In this document: positions 36,450-45,118 of the stretch, piece after piece
How positions within the stretch are numbered: the stretch's first letter is position 1
How the letters are laid out: each line of letters opens with the position of its first letter
Source of the DNA: Pseudomonadota bacterium
GTDB taxonomy: Bacteria > Pseudomonadota > Alphaproteobacteria > Rhodospirillales > Magnetospirillaceae
Length of the DNA: 64,000 nucleotides
NCBI GenBank assembly: GCA_021793155.1
Contig: JAJYTF010000001.1
Coordinates: 1 to 64,000, forward strand
Direction: 5' to 3'
Position numbers and translations under genes: made by a program
Notes under the pieces: generated by a model
Database searches by the model: none
Seen by the model: the letters and a program-made list of their open reading frames with translations, nothing else
What the model was told of the DNA's origin: nothing

Positions 36450-37256
36450 ATGGATTCGCTGCCCTTCTCCCTCCCCGATTTCCTCCCCGGCCAGGTGTGG
36501 CTGGTCGGTGCCGGCCCCGGCGACCCGGGCCTCGTCTCGCTGCTGGCCCTGCACGCCATGCGCCACGCCGATGTGGTGGTCTATGACGCCCTGGTCGATC
36601 AGCGCGTGCTGGGCCTGACCAACGCCGAGGCGATCCGGGAATATGCGGGCAAGCGCGGCGGCAAGCCGTCGGCCCGCCAGCCCGATATCTCCAACCGGCT
36701 GATCGAATTGGCTCGCCAGGGGCTGCGGGTGCTGCGCCTCAAGGGTGGTGATCCGTTCCTCTTCGGGCGCGGCGCCGAAGAGGCCTTGGCTCTGGTCGAA
36801 GCGGGCATACCCTTCCGCGTGGTGCCGGGCATCACCTCGGGCGTCGGCGGCCTGGCCTATGCCGGCATTCCCGCCACCTCGCGCGAGACCAACTCGGCCA
36901 TCGCCTTCGTCACCGGCCATGATGCCTCGGGCGACGTGCCCGACACGGTGGACTGGGCGGCGCTGGCCAAGGCGGTGCCGGTGCTCGTCTTCTACATGGC
37001 GCTGAAACATCTGGACCGCATCGCCGAACAGTTGATCGCCGCCGGCCGACCCGCCGACGAACCGACGGCCGTGGTCTCCCGCGCGGCGACGCCGGCGCAG
37101 CGCGTGGTGGTGGCGCCTTTGGCCGAAATCGCCGAGGCCGCCCGCCGCGAGGGCATCGAGCCGCCGGCGCTCGTGGTGGTCGGACAGGTGGTGACGCTGC
37201 GCGAGCGCCTCGACTGGCTGGGCAGCCTGCAGGCGGCCACGTCCGCCTCGGGATGA
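36450..37256 (+). CDS. cobA: uroporphyrinogen-III C-methyltransferase
   Basis: A 268-residue single-domain SUMT making precorrin-2, the branch-point into B12 (and siroheme). It has VWLVGAGPGDPGLVSLLALH, DVVVYDALVD, RLKGGDPFLFGRGAEEA, VVPGITSGVGGLAYAGIP and VTGHDASG. There is no CysG oxidase/ferrochelatase domain. It begins an operon-like run cobA, safE-like, sco, cobB. Confidence 0.95.
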   Translation: MDSLPFSLPDFLPGQVWLVGAGPGDPGLVSLLALHAMRHADVVVYDALVDQRVLGLTNAEAIREYAGKRGGKPSARQPDISNRLIELARQGLRVLRLKGGDPFLFGRGAEEALALVEAGIPFRVVPGITSGVGGLAYAGIPATSRETNSAIAFVTGHDASGDVPDTVDWAALAKAVPVLVFYMALKHLDRIAEQLIAAGRPADEPTAVVSRAATPAQRVVVAPLAEIAEAARREGIEPPALVVVGQVVTLRERLDWLGSLQAATSASG

Positions 37257-37273
37257 GCATCTAAGGAACCGCG

Positions 37274-38041
37274 ATGGACGACAAAACGCTGCTGCTGACC
37301 ATGCTGAATGCCGGCCTGCATCAATGCCAGGTCGCCGTCGACGGACAGCGCGGTCTGCTGGCCAGCCTGTTCACCGCCGGCCTGGCCGGCGGGGTCAGCC
37401 ACTGCACGGGTATGTGCGGACCGTTCGTCCTGTCGCAGGTCGCGGCACGCCTGGAGGGTACGCCGGCCAGCCGCATGACCGAGTGGCACCGTCTGGCCGG
37501 TGCCGCCCTGCTGCCCTACCATCTCGGCCGCGCCACCACTTATGCGGGGCTGGGGGCGGTCGCCGCGGCGGTCGCTGGATCGCTGGTGCAACGCCAGGGC
37601 CTGCACTGGCTGTCGGCCGGACTTCTGCTGTTTGCCGCGCTGTTCATGCTGGCCATGGCCATGCCAGCCTTGAAGCGCCTGTTAGGGTCAGCCCGCTCGG
37701 GCGAAAGCTGGTGGAGCCGGCAGGTGAGCCGGCGGGCCGGGCCCCTGTTCCTGCAACCGACCGGATGGCGCGGCTACCTTCTCGGCCTGCTGCTCGGTTT
37801 CATCCCTTGCGGCCTCATCTATGGGGCGCTGGCCGCCGCGGCCACGGGCGGAAACGCCCTGACCGGAGCGGCAGCCATGCTGGCCTTTACCGCCGGCACC
37901 ATTCCCAGCCTGCTGGCGGTCGGCCTGGTCGGGCACCTGGCCGGCCAGCGCTGGCGCATCCAGATTCTGCGCTACGCACCGCTTCTCCTGTTGATCAATG
38001 CCGGCGCGCTCGCCCTGCTCGCCTGGCGCCACGTCGCGTGA
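37274..38041 (+). CDS. SafE/UreH-type membrane protein with HCxGMCG motif
   Basis: A 255-residue inner-membrane protein with about six helices. The characteristic first-helix motif is AGGVSHCTGMCGPFVLS, and GLLLGFIPCGLIYGALAAA occurs later, as in the sulfite exporter TauE/SafE or UreH-like (COG2836) group, some of which handle copper or nickel. The ATG has AAGGA upstream and lies 17 bp after cobA. Six bases separate it from the sco gene, suggesting a shared metal-related role, possibly in cytochrome oxidase assembly rather than B12. Confidence 0.8.
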   Translation: MDDKTLLLTMLNAGLHQCQVAVDGQRGLLASLFTAGLAGGVSHCTGMCGPFVLSQVAARLEGTPASRMTEWHRLAGAALLPYHLGRATTYAGLGAVAAAVAGSLVQRQGLHWLSAGLLLFAALFMLAMAMPALKRLLGSARSGESWWSRQVSRRAGPLFLQPTGWRGYLLGLLLGFIPCGLIYGALAAAATGGNALTGAAAMLAFTAGTIPSLLAVGLVGHLAGQRWRIQILRYAPLLLLINAGALALLAWRHVA

Positions 38042-38046
38042 AAGCC

Positions 38047-38649
38047 ATGAAGAAAGCCAAGGCCACCAGTTCCACCGCCGCTCTGGCCGCCGGCCTCGCG
38101 GCCGTTCTGGCCTTGGTGCTTATCGCCGTCGTACCCAGGCTGCTGCAGACCGGCGGCGAAGCACCGGCCATTGGCGGGCCGTTCGCGCTGGTGGACCAGT
38201 CGGGCCACAACGTCTCCGACGCCACCTATCGGGGCAAGCTGATGCTGATTTATTTCGGCTATACGTTTTGCCCGGATGTCTGCCCCACCACCCTGGGCGC
38301 CGTCACCCAGGCCTTTGACCGGCTGTCGCCGGCGGAACGGGCGCAGGTTGTACCGATCTTCATCACCGTCGACCCCGAGCGGGATACGGTGGATCAGATG
38401 GCCCAATATGTCGCCAATTTCTCGCCAGCCCTGGTCGGCCTTACCGGGACGCCCGAGCAGATCAAGCCGGTCTTGCAGGAATACCGCGTCTATGCCCGCA
38501 AGGCGGAAGGCAGCGGCAAGAGCTACACCATGGACCACAGCTCGATCCTCTACCTGATGGACAGAAACGGCAAGTATCTGGCCCATTTCGAAGGCAGCAC
38601 CCCGGCCGATCAGATCACCGCCGGGATCAAGAAGTATCTGGCCGGTTGA
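38047..38649 (+). CDS. SCO1/SenC family copper-binding thioredoxin-fold protein
   Basis: A 200-residue membrane-anchored periplasmic protein. An N-terminal helix (residues about 10-30) is followed by the Sco fold with the copper ligands FGYTFCPDVCPTTLG (CxxxC) and the histidine in MDHSSILYL; VPIFITVDPERDT is typical. Sco proteins deliver copper to the CuA or CuB centre of cytochrome oxidase. A GTG at 38038 overlapping the previous stop is an alternative start. Confidence 0.92.
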   Translation: MKKAKATSSTAALAAGLAAVLALVLIAVVPRLLQTGGEAPAIGGPFALVDQSGHNVSDATYRGKLMLIYFGYTFCPDVCPTTLGAVTQAFDRLSPAERAQVVPIFITVDPERDTVDQMAQYVANFSPALVGLTGTPEQIKPVLQEYRVYARKAEGSGKSYTMDHSSILYLMDRNGKYLAHFEGSTPADQITAGIKKYLAG

Positions 38650-38687
38650 GCGGTCGCCCGGTGCTTGACGAGGGACGACCAATAACC

Positions 38688-40028
38688 ATGCCGGCGCCGG
38701 GCCTGATCATCGCTGCGCCCGCCTCGGGCAGCGGCAAGACGGTGTTCACCCTGGGCCTGTTGCGGGCGTTGCGGCGGCTGGGCCATGCCGTCGCCTCGGC
38801 CAAGGTCGGGCCCGACTATATCGATCCGGCCTTTCATGCGGCGGCCACCGGCCGACCGTGCCTGAACCTCGATAGCTGGGGCATGCGGCCGTCGACCCTG
38901 GCGGCCCGTGTGGGCGAGTTATCGGCTGAGGCGGGGCTGATCGTCTGCGAAGGTGTGATGGGGCTGTTCGACGGCGCCGATATGGGCCAAGGCCGGCCGG
39001 CCGGTTCGACCGCCGACGTGGCTGCGGCCACCGGCTGGCCGATCGTTCTGTTGGTCGATCTGCGCGGACAGGCGGCGTCGGCGGCGGCGCTGATCGACGG
39101 GTTCCGCCGGCATCGGCACGATATCCGGATTGCCGGCCTAGTGTTCAACCGGGTCGGCAGCCCGGCCCACCAGGCCATGGTCGAACGGGCTTGCGCCGCC
39201 AGTTGCCCCGATCTCCCGCTGCTGGGATGGCTGCCGCGCCAGGCAGCGCTGGCCTGGCCAGAGCGGCATCTCGGCCTGGTGCAGGCGGGCGAGACGGACG
39301 AACTGGAAGCGCGCCTGGAAGCCGCTGCCCGGGTGATCGCCGAGCACGCGCAGATTGAGCGGATCGCCGCCTTGGCCCGCCCTTCCGCCCTTGCCGCCGG
39401 CGGCGCGGCGGCACCACTTCCGCCCCTCGGCCAACGCATCGCCATCGCCCGCGACGAGGCCTTCGCCTTCGCCTATCCGGCGGTGATCGACGGTTGGCAC
39501 CGGGCCGGGGCGGAAATCAGCTTCTTTTCACCGCTGGCCGACGAAGTGCCCGCCGGCGACGCCGATGCGGTCTATCTGCCCGGCGGCTATCCCGAGTTGC
39601 ACGCCGGCCGGCTGGCCGGCGCCGCGACATTCCTCGCCAGCCTATGCCAGGCGGCCGCCCGCGGGTGCTGGATCCTGGGCGAATGCGGCGGCTACATGAC
39701 CCTGGGCGAAGCATTGGAGGACGCCGAAGGGTGCCGCCACGCCATGGCCGGCCTGCTGCCGCTGACCAGCAGCTTCAAGACGCGGCGGCTGCATCTGGGC
39801 TATCGCCGGGTGCAATTGGCCTCGTCCGTTGCTCTTGGCGATGCCGGGGCCGTGTACCGTGGACACGAATTCCACTATGCCACCTTCACCGCCACCGAAA
39901 CGGGCCATCCCCTGTTCACCGTGTCCGATGCCGCCGGGCGAACGCTGGGCCAAGCCGGACACCGTGCCGGCAAGGTCATGGGCTCGTTCGTTCATCTTTT
40001 GGATAGAGAAGACGCGAAATCGGTTTGA
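38688..40028 (+). CDS. cobB: hydrogenobyrinic/cobyrinic acid a,c-diamide synthase
   Basis: A 446-residue CobB/CbiA glutamine amidotransferase that amidates the a and c side chains. The ATP site is APASGSGKTVFTLGLL, then SAKVGPDYIDPAFHAAATG, CEGVMGLFDG and the glutaminase block LPGGYPELHAGRLA with the nucleophile in LGECGGYMTLG. Sequence alone does not tell CobB (metal-free substrate) from CbiA (cobalt-containing). The ATG at 38688 is used; a TTG at 38646 overlapping sco is possible. Confidence 0.93.
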   Translation: MPAPGLIIAAPASGSGKTVFTLGLLRALRRLGHAVASAKVGPDYIDPAFHAAATGRPCLNLDSWGMRPSTLAARVGELSAEAGLIVCEGVMGLFDGADMGQGRPAGSTADVAAATGWPIVLLVDLRGQAASAAALIDGFRRHRHDIRIAGLVFNRVGSPAHQAMVERACAASCPDLPLLGWLPRQAALAWPERHLGLVQAGETDELEARLEAAARVIAEHAQIERIAALARPSALAAGGAAAPLPPLGQRIAIARDEAFAFAYPAVIDGWHRAGAEISFFSPLADEVPAGDADAVYLPGGYPELHAGRLAGAATFLASLCQAAARGCWILGECGGYMTLGEALEDAEGCRHAMAGLLPLTSSFKTRRLHLGYRRVQLASSVALGDAGAVYRGHEFHYATFTATETGHPLFTVSDAAGRTLGQAGHRAGKVMGSFVHLLDREDAKSV

Positions 40029-40033
40029 TATCG

Positions 40034-40085
40034 GCGAATGCAATAGTTTTTGTATTCCGGTACGTGAATTAACTTATTGCATCGC
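40034..40085. promoter_or_regulatory. inverted repeat upstream of phaZ
   Basis: GCGAATGCAATA (40034-40045) and TATTGCATCGC (40075-40085) are inverted copies differing by one extra A, in the AT-rich 119-bp gap before phaZ. It could be a regulator operator for PHA metabolism; no regulator gene is nearby. Confidence 0.4.
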
Positions 40086-40147
40086 CACATGCCCTGCCCC
40101 CAAGTTGGTACCTCAAGGGTCGTACCGCAGAGGTGCTAGAGGGCGAT

Positions 40148-41455
40148 ATGCTTTATGACATGCATGAGATGCAGCATTTGGCGCTGATGCCATTTCGCTT
40201 CACCGCAGAAGCGCTGCAGCACTTCTTCAGCAATCCGTGGGTTCCTGCGGCCTATACCCGGTTCGGACGAACCGTAGCCGCTTACGGCGAACTGATGGAG
40301 CGTACCACCCGCAAGTACCGCAAGCCTCTGTTCGGCCTTCATTCCACCGTGGTCGACGGCAAAACGGTTACCGTGCGCGAAGAAGCGGTGCTGCAGACCG
40401 ACTTCTGCACGCTGTTGCATTTCGCCCGGCAGTGCGACCAGCAGGACCCGCGGGTGCTGGTCGTCGCCCCGCTGTCCGGCCATTACGCCACGCTGTTGCG
40501 CGGCACCGTGGAAGCCATGCTGCCCGGCCACGACGTCTACATCACCGACTGGGTCGACGCGCGCGAAGTGCCGTTGCGTCAGGGAAGCTTCGACCTCGAC
40601 GACTATATCGACCTGATCCGCCAGTTTCTGCGCCATCTGGGCCCCAACACTCATGTGATGGCGGTCTGCCAGCCTTCGGTACCGGTGCTGGCAGCGGTCT
40701 CGCTGATGGCCGAGGACGATGATCCCTGTCAGCCGTCGTCGATGACTCTGATGGGTGGCCCGGTCGACACCCGGGTCAATCCGACCGCGGTCAACGAATT
40801 CGCCACCAGCCGGCCGCTCAGCTGGTTTGTTGACAATGTCATTCACTCGGCGCCGTTCAACTGCGCCGGCCGCGGACGGCTGGTCTATCCCGGCTTCGTC
40901 CAGTTGACCGGCTTCATGAGCATGAACCTGGACCGTCATGTCGACGCGCATATCAAGCTGTTCCAGCACCTGGTACATGGCGATGGTGATTCCGCCGAAC
41001 AGCATCGCGAATTCTATGACGAATACCTGTCGGTTCTCGACCTGCCGGCGGAATTCTATCTGCAGACCATCGAGACGGTGTTCCAGGAACACTTTTTGCC
41101 GCGCGGCATGATGGTCTCGCGCAACCGCCGGATCGATCCCTCGCGCATCCGCAAGACGGCCCTGATGACGGTCGAAGGCGAAAAGGACGATATCACCGGG
41201 CCGGGCCAGTGCCTGGCCGCCCACAATCTGTGTACCGGCCTTTCCAATACCATGCGGCGCCACCATCTCCAGCCGAAGGTCGGTCATTATGGCATCTTCA
41301 ACGGCCGCCGGTGGCGCGAGGAGATCCTGCCGAATGTCAGCGACTTCATCCGCTGCCACGACTCAGCCGTTCTGGCGCGCAAAGCGGCTGGACGAGATGA
41401 CCTCGTCGGAATGGGAATCGTTATGCGACGGCTGCGGGAAATGCTGCCTGCATAA
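40148..41455 (+). CDS. phaZ: intracellular polyhydroxyalkanoate depolymerase
   Basis: A 435-residue PhaZ of the Ralstonia PhaZa1 type, degrading intracellular PHB granules. The start MLYDMHEMQ matches the family N-terminus and the ATG has AGAGGG five bases upstream. The nucleophile is Cys174 in the lipase-like box VCQPSVP; the acid is probably in EGEKDD and the histidine in [13 protein letters not shown]. After DFIRCHD, where homologues usually end, the frame continues about 30 residues through the start of the next gene, giving an unusual C-terminal extension. Confidence 0.92.
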   Translation: MLYDMHEMQHLALMPFRFTAEALQHFFSNPWVPAAYTRFGRTVAAYGELMERTTRKYRKPLFGLHSTVVDGKTVTVREEAVLQTDFCTLLHFARQCDQQDPRVLVVAPLSGHYATLLRGTVEAMLPGHDVYITDWVDAREVPLRQGSFDLDDYIDLIRQFLRHLGPNTHVMAVCQPSVPVLAAVSLMAEDDDPCQPSSMTLMGGPVDTRVNPTAVNEFATSRPLSWFVDNVIHSAPFNCAGRGRLVYPGFVQLTGFMSMNLDRHVDAHIKLFQHLVHGDGDSAEQHREFYDEYLSVLDLPAEFYLQTIETVFQEHFLPRGMMVSRNRRIDPSRIRKTALMTVEGEKDDITGPGQCLAAHNLCTGLSNTMRRHHLQPKVGHYGIFNGRRWREEILPNVSDFIRCHDSAVLARKAAGRDDLVGMGIVMRRLREMLPA

Positions 41456-41792
41456 GCTGCAATACGAAGATACGGGCGAACTCCGCTACACCAACGTCGC
41501 CTGCCGCCTGCTCGATCCCGGCACCTGCCGCTGCATGAAATACGAGCAGCGGCAGCGCTTCGTTCCCGATTGCGTGCAGCTCTCTCCGCGCAATGTGACC
41601 GAGTTGAACTGGATGCCGTCGACCTGCGCCTATCGGCTTCTGGCCGAGGGCAAGGATCTGCCGTGGTGGCATCCTCTGGTGTCCGGCGATCCGGAAACGG
41701 TAGTGCAAGCCGGCATGTCGGTGCGTGGCCGGGTGATTCCCGAGCGTAAGGCCTGGACCCTGGAAAACCACATCGTCGATTGGCCGGCGTGA
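41334..41792 (+). CDS. YcgN/UPF0260-type cysteine-cluster protein
   Basis: A 152-residue protein of the UPF0260 (YcgN) / YkgJ cysteine-cluster family, probably binding zinc or iron-sulfur. It has [47 protein letters not shown] and [14 protein letters not shown]. The family usually begins with a segment like [11 protein letters not shown], present here, which favours the ATG at 41334 and hence a 122-base overlap with phaZ in another frame; an ATG at 41397 is the alternative. The function is unknown. Confidence 0.87.
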   Translation: MSATSSAATTQPFWRAKRLDEMTSSEWESLCDGCGKCCLHKLQYEDTGELRYTNVACRLLDPGTCRCMKYEQRQRFVPDCVQLSPRNVTELNWMPSTCAYRLLAEGKDLPWWHPLVSGDPETVVQAGMSVRGRVIPERKAWTLENHIVDWPA

Positions 41793-42478
41793 CCGCGTCA
41801 TTGCTCATCGGCGGCTCGCCGGTGCCGGTCAAACTACGGCGGAGCGCCCGGGCCTGCCGCATCTCGCTCAGGGTCGATCCGCAGGACCGCGCGGTGATCT
41901 TGGTGCTGCCCAGCCATGTCGCGGCCACCCACGGCATGGCTTTCGCACGAAGCAAGACGGACTGGCTGGCGGCGCGCCTTGCCGCGCTGCCGGATGCCCT
42001 TCCGTTCGTCGATGGCATCACCCTTCCCCTGCTGGGAACCGAGCATCCGGTACGTCATTGTCCCGAGGAACGCGGCGGCGTGTGGATCGAGGGAGGCGCC
42101 ATCCTGGTCTCCGGCCGGGCCGAACATTTCTCCCGGCGGCTGGCCGATTGGCTGAAAGGCCGCGCCCGCGCCGAAATCACCACTCGCGCCGTGCCCATGG
42201 CGGTCGCCATCGACCGCACCGCCGGCCGCATCAGCCTGCGCGATACCCGCTCGCGCTGGGGAAGTTGCACCAGCCGCGGCGACCTCGCCTTTTCCTGGCG
42301 CCTTGTCTTCGCCCCGGCGGCAGTGATGGATTACGTGGTGGCCCACGAGGTGGCCCATCTGGCCGAAATGAACCATTCGCCAGCCTTCTGGCGGACCGTG
42401 CGCAAACTGGCGGCAGACATCGAAGGGCCGCGCGCCTGGCTCCGGCGCCACGGCGCAGAGTTGCACCGCTACGGCTGA
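41789..42478 (+). CDS. YgjP/DUF45-type zinc metallopeptidase
   Basis: A 229-residue protein of the M48-like YgjP (DUF45) family. The zinc site is [18 protein letters not shown] (HExxH plus a downstream His) and it is preceded by the family block [22 protein letters not shown]. The substrate is unknown; in some genomes members go with restriction systems, not here. The GTG at 41789 overlaps the previous stop (GTGA); a TTG at 41780 is possible. Confidence 0.85.
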   Translation: MTASLLIGGSPVPVKLRRSARACRISLRVDPQDRAVILVLPSHVAATHGMAFARSKTDWLAARLAALPDALPFVDGITLPLLGTEHPVRHCPEERGGVWIEGGAILVSGRAEHFSRRLADWLKGRARAEITTRAVPMAVAIDRTAGRISLRDTRSRWGSCTSRGDLAFSWRLVFAPAAVMDYVVAHEVAHLAEMNHSPAFWRTVRKLAADIEGPRAWLRRHGAELHRYG

Positions 42479-42497
42479 TCTGAGATGGTCGGCCGCC

Positions 42498-43691
42498 ATG
42501 GAACCCACCAACCGGCCGAATCGGCCCAACACGCTGCTTCTCGTCGCCTTGACGGCCTTCGGACCGATCTCGACGGATCTCTACCTGCCGTCGCTTCCCG
42601 ACATGACGCGGGTCTTCGCCACCGACGTGTCGATGGTGCAGCTGACCTTGAGCGCCTTCATCGCCGGCTTCGCCGTCGCCCAGTTGATTGTCGGGCCGCT
42701 GTCGGACCGCTTCGGGCGGCGACCGGTGCTGCTGGCCGGTGTCACCTTCTATTTGGCTTCCAGCCTGTTCTGCCTGTTCGCCGGCTCCATCGGCTGGCTG
42801 ATCGCCGGCCGCTTCCTGCAAGCCCTGGGCGGCTGTGCCGGCCCCGTATTGGGCCGCGCCATCGTCCGCGACGTCTATCCGCGTGACGAGGCGGCACGGG
42901 TCCTGTCGACCATGGCGTCGATCATGGCTTTGGCACCGGCGATGGCGCCATTCCTTGGTGGCGCGCTGCACGTCACCTTCGGCTGGCGCGCCAGTTTCGT
43001 GCTTTTCGTGCTGTTCGGCGGCGTCCTGCTGACCCTTGGATGGCGCTCCCTGGAAGAGACCAACCGGCACCCCGACCGGCGGGCTCTGCATCCGCTGCTG
43101 ATGCTGGAAAATTATGGAACGTTGCTGGCCGATCGCAAGTTCGTCGGCTATACGCTGACCCTGTCGCTGGCCTTCGCCTGGATGTTCTCCTTCATTTCCG
43201 GGTCATCCTTCGTCCTCATCGATACCCTGGGCGTGAAGCCGCAGCATTTCGGCTTCTGCTTCATCGTCGTGGTCTTGGGCTATATGAGCGGCAGCTTTGC
43301 CGCGGCGCGGCTGACCCGACGGCTCGGCATCGAACGGATGATCCGCTTCGGCGTTTGGCTGGGCGTCTCGGCCGGGATCGTGCTGGCGGGGCTGGCCTGG
43401 ACGGGTATCGCCACGGTCGCCGCGGTGGTGGGCCCTGTCGCCGTAATGTTCTTCGCCGCCGGACTGGCCCTGCCCAACAGCACGGCCGCAGCGCTGGCCC
43501 CTCACCCCTCTCTCGCCGGCAGCGCTTCGGCCCTGCTCGGCTTCATCCAGATGGCGGCGGGCGCCCTGGCCGGCTGGCTGGTCGGCTGGCTGCATGACGG
43601 CACGACCATCCCCATGGCCAGCGTTATCGCCATCATGGCCGTCGGCGCCCTACTCGCTCACCGGCTGCTGATCACCCGCCTGGCATCTTGA
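42498..43691 (+). CDS. Bcr/CflA family drug-resistance MFS transporter
   Basis: A 397-residue, 12-helix major facilitator. The first helix block is FGPISTDLYLPSLPDM (a Bcr/CflA hallmark), loop 2-3 is VGPLSDRFGRRPVLLAG and motif C-like sequence is ALAPAMAPFLGG. It probably exports drugs or small metabolites across the inner membrane. It follows the peptidase gene by 19 bp and faces the next gene. Confidence 0.9.
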   Translation: MEPTNRPNRPNTLLLVALTAFGPISTDLYLPSLPDMTRVFATDVSMVQLTLSAFIAGFAVAQLIVGPLSDRFGRRPVLLAGVTFYLASSLFCLFAGSIGWLIAGRFLQALGGCAGPVLGRAIVRDVYPRDEAARVLSTMASIMALAPAMAPFLGGALHVTFGWRASFVLFVLFGGVLLTLGWRSLEETNRHPDRRALHPLLMLENYGTLLADRKFVGYTLTLSLAFAWMFSFISGSSFVLIDTLGVKPQHFGFCFIVVVLGYMSGSFAAARLTRRLGIERMIRFGVWLGVSAGIVLAGLAWTGIATVAAVVGPVAVMFFAAGLALPNSTAAALAPHPSLAGSASALLGFIQMAAGALAGWLVGWLHDGTTIPMASVIAIMAVGALLAHRLLITRLAS

Positions 43692-43774
43692 CCGGTGGTC
43701 CGTGAAGAAGCCCCTTGCCGGTGGCCTTGGCATAGCTCTTCTCGAAAGGAACGGCCATTCCGCGCGGCTTGACG

Positions 43775-44134
43775 CTATCGGCCGCACGCCTCGAACCTCG
43801 TGAGGCATTCGCCGTAATCGTTTCCTCGCTCCCGCACGGTTCGCACGAGGCCATCCGTTACGTAGATAAAGGCCGCGCATTCATCATACCCACCGTCAGG
43901 TATGGAACGAATGGTGCCATAGCTGATTACGCCATCATGCGGGTCGATGGGGGTCGATTTGTCCGGCGGGCCTGCACAGGCCACCAGTTCACCATACTTC
44001 ATTCCGATGATGCCAAGCTTTTGCCGGTTCCATTGTTCGGAACTGCTGGTACAGGAAGACACCAGCAATGTGATCGCCAAGACAGGCAGGGTTACCGTCG
44101 CCAGGGGCGCGAATCTGCGCGAAGACGAAAGCAT
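43775..44134 (-). CDS. small lipoprotein of unknown function
   Basis: A 119-residue predicted lipoprotein. The signal peptide ends in the lipobox LVSSC; the mature part holds LGIIGMKYGELVACAGPPDK and a DGGYDECAAFIYVTDGLVRT block, resembling the small outer-membrane SmpA/BamE-like folds in outline, though I cannot assign it. Three further cysteines could form disulfides. The ATG has AGGAGA six bases upstream. Confidence 0.68.
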   Translation of the reverse strand: MLSSSRRFAPLATVTLPVLAITLLVSSCTSSSEQWNRQKLGIIGMKYGELVACAGPPDKSTPIDPHDGVISYGTIRSIPDGGYDECAAFIYVTDGLVRTVRERGNDYGECLTRFEACGR

Positions 44135-44168
44135 GATCTCTCCTAATTTTTTGAAGCTGCGTCTTTGA

Positions 44169-44603
44169 TCACTTCGCTGCGGGAAGCGGTGCAGACTGCG
44201 CGTGCGGACCATCCTTTCCCGACGGAGCCGACGAGGCGCCGGCAAGGTTCGGATGGGGGACGAGGCTTGCCGAAGAACTGAAATTTGCAACCTCGTAGGC
44301 TCGGAGATCCGTCGTCGCCTGTTCGACGGATTTTTGCGCGTCCTCCATCTTGGCTTGGGCATCAAGCAATCTTTGGTAGAGGCGATTCCACTCTTCTAGT
44401 TTGGCGCGCAAATGTTCCGGAGATTCGAGCGGATTGTATGAATTCACAGCGGGCGGAGCGGCCGGGGGCGACCTGAAATCGCCTGGAGCCGCCGGCGGCT
44501 TTGAGTCGCTCGGAGCCGGGGGCGCATTCGGAATCGCGGTGAAATCCGCCATGGCCTGACTGGACCACAGAAGCAGTCCGGCCGTAATGAACAGACGACG
44601 CAT
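44169..44603 (-). CDS. exported proline-rich, coiled-coil protein
   Basis: A 144-residue protein with a signal peptide (MRRLFITAGLLLWSSQAMA), a proline/alanine-rich linker, a charged helix from about residue 58 to 100 (LRAKLEEWNRLYQRLLDAQ and onward) likely to be a coiled coil, and a small Pro/Ser-rich tail. AAAGGAG lies seven bases before the ATG. It is 34 bp upstream of the lipoprotein gene on the same strand, so the two are probably cotranscribed. No known family was recognised. Confidence 0.65.
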   Translation of the reverse strand: MRRLFITAGLLLWSSQAMADFTAIPNAPPAPSDSKPPAAPGDFRSPPAAPPAVNSYNPLESPEHLRAKLEEWNRLYQRLLDAQAKMEDAQKSVEQATTDLRAYEVANFSSSASLVPHPNLAGASSAPSGKDGPHAQSAPLPAAK

Positions 44604-45118
44604 GTCAGCTCCTTTCCCCCAGCGAGCATCGGCCCTGCCAGCCGATTCAAAGGACGTCACCTCCCTTGGCACGGCCGACGAACAGGTGTTCACCGAACTT
44701 GAGGTACCAAGGAACGCTTTTGGCGTGAGTCCAATGTAACTCGCGGGGGAAGGCGGAACACGGATCCAAAGGGGTGAACACCTCAGGTTGAAGGATCCAA
44801 TTCCGATGTAAAACGCCAGATGCTATAAGTTTCTGATCAGGCTTATTTAGCCCATAAAATAGCCTCTAGTGCATTTGACAATATTATCAATGTGTTTTAT
44901 GTGCATGTTATGGCATTCTGCATACAACATGACGTGATGTTTGTTCGATACCGCCATAACATAGGCTGCTCTTTGCAATATCCAGAAATAACGACCAATA
45001 TAATCCGGCAAATTATTTCGAAATTGACGGACCCCGGGTGCAATAAAGAGGCTGGCCGGAATGGAGCGGTCCCGGCCTAAAAACGAATGGCGAAACCGCT
45101 CCGGATCAGCCCATTCGG
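44604..45118. other. 515-bp AT-rich, hairpin-rich intergenic island
   Basis: No convincing gene on either strand. It holds a perfect 11-bp inverted repeat (AGGTGTTCACC at 44684, GGTGAACACCT at 44773), a perfect 10-bp inverted repeat (ATGTTATGGC at 44905, GCCATAACAT at 44953) enclosing a further small stem, and GGAGCGGT/ACCGCTCC near 45064-45103. From about 44810 to 45040 the composition is far more AT-rich than anywhere else in the window. It could encode a structured RNA or be the remnant of a mobile element. Confidence 0.5.
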
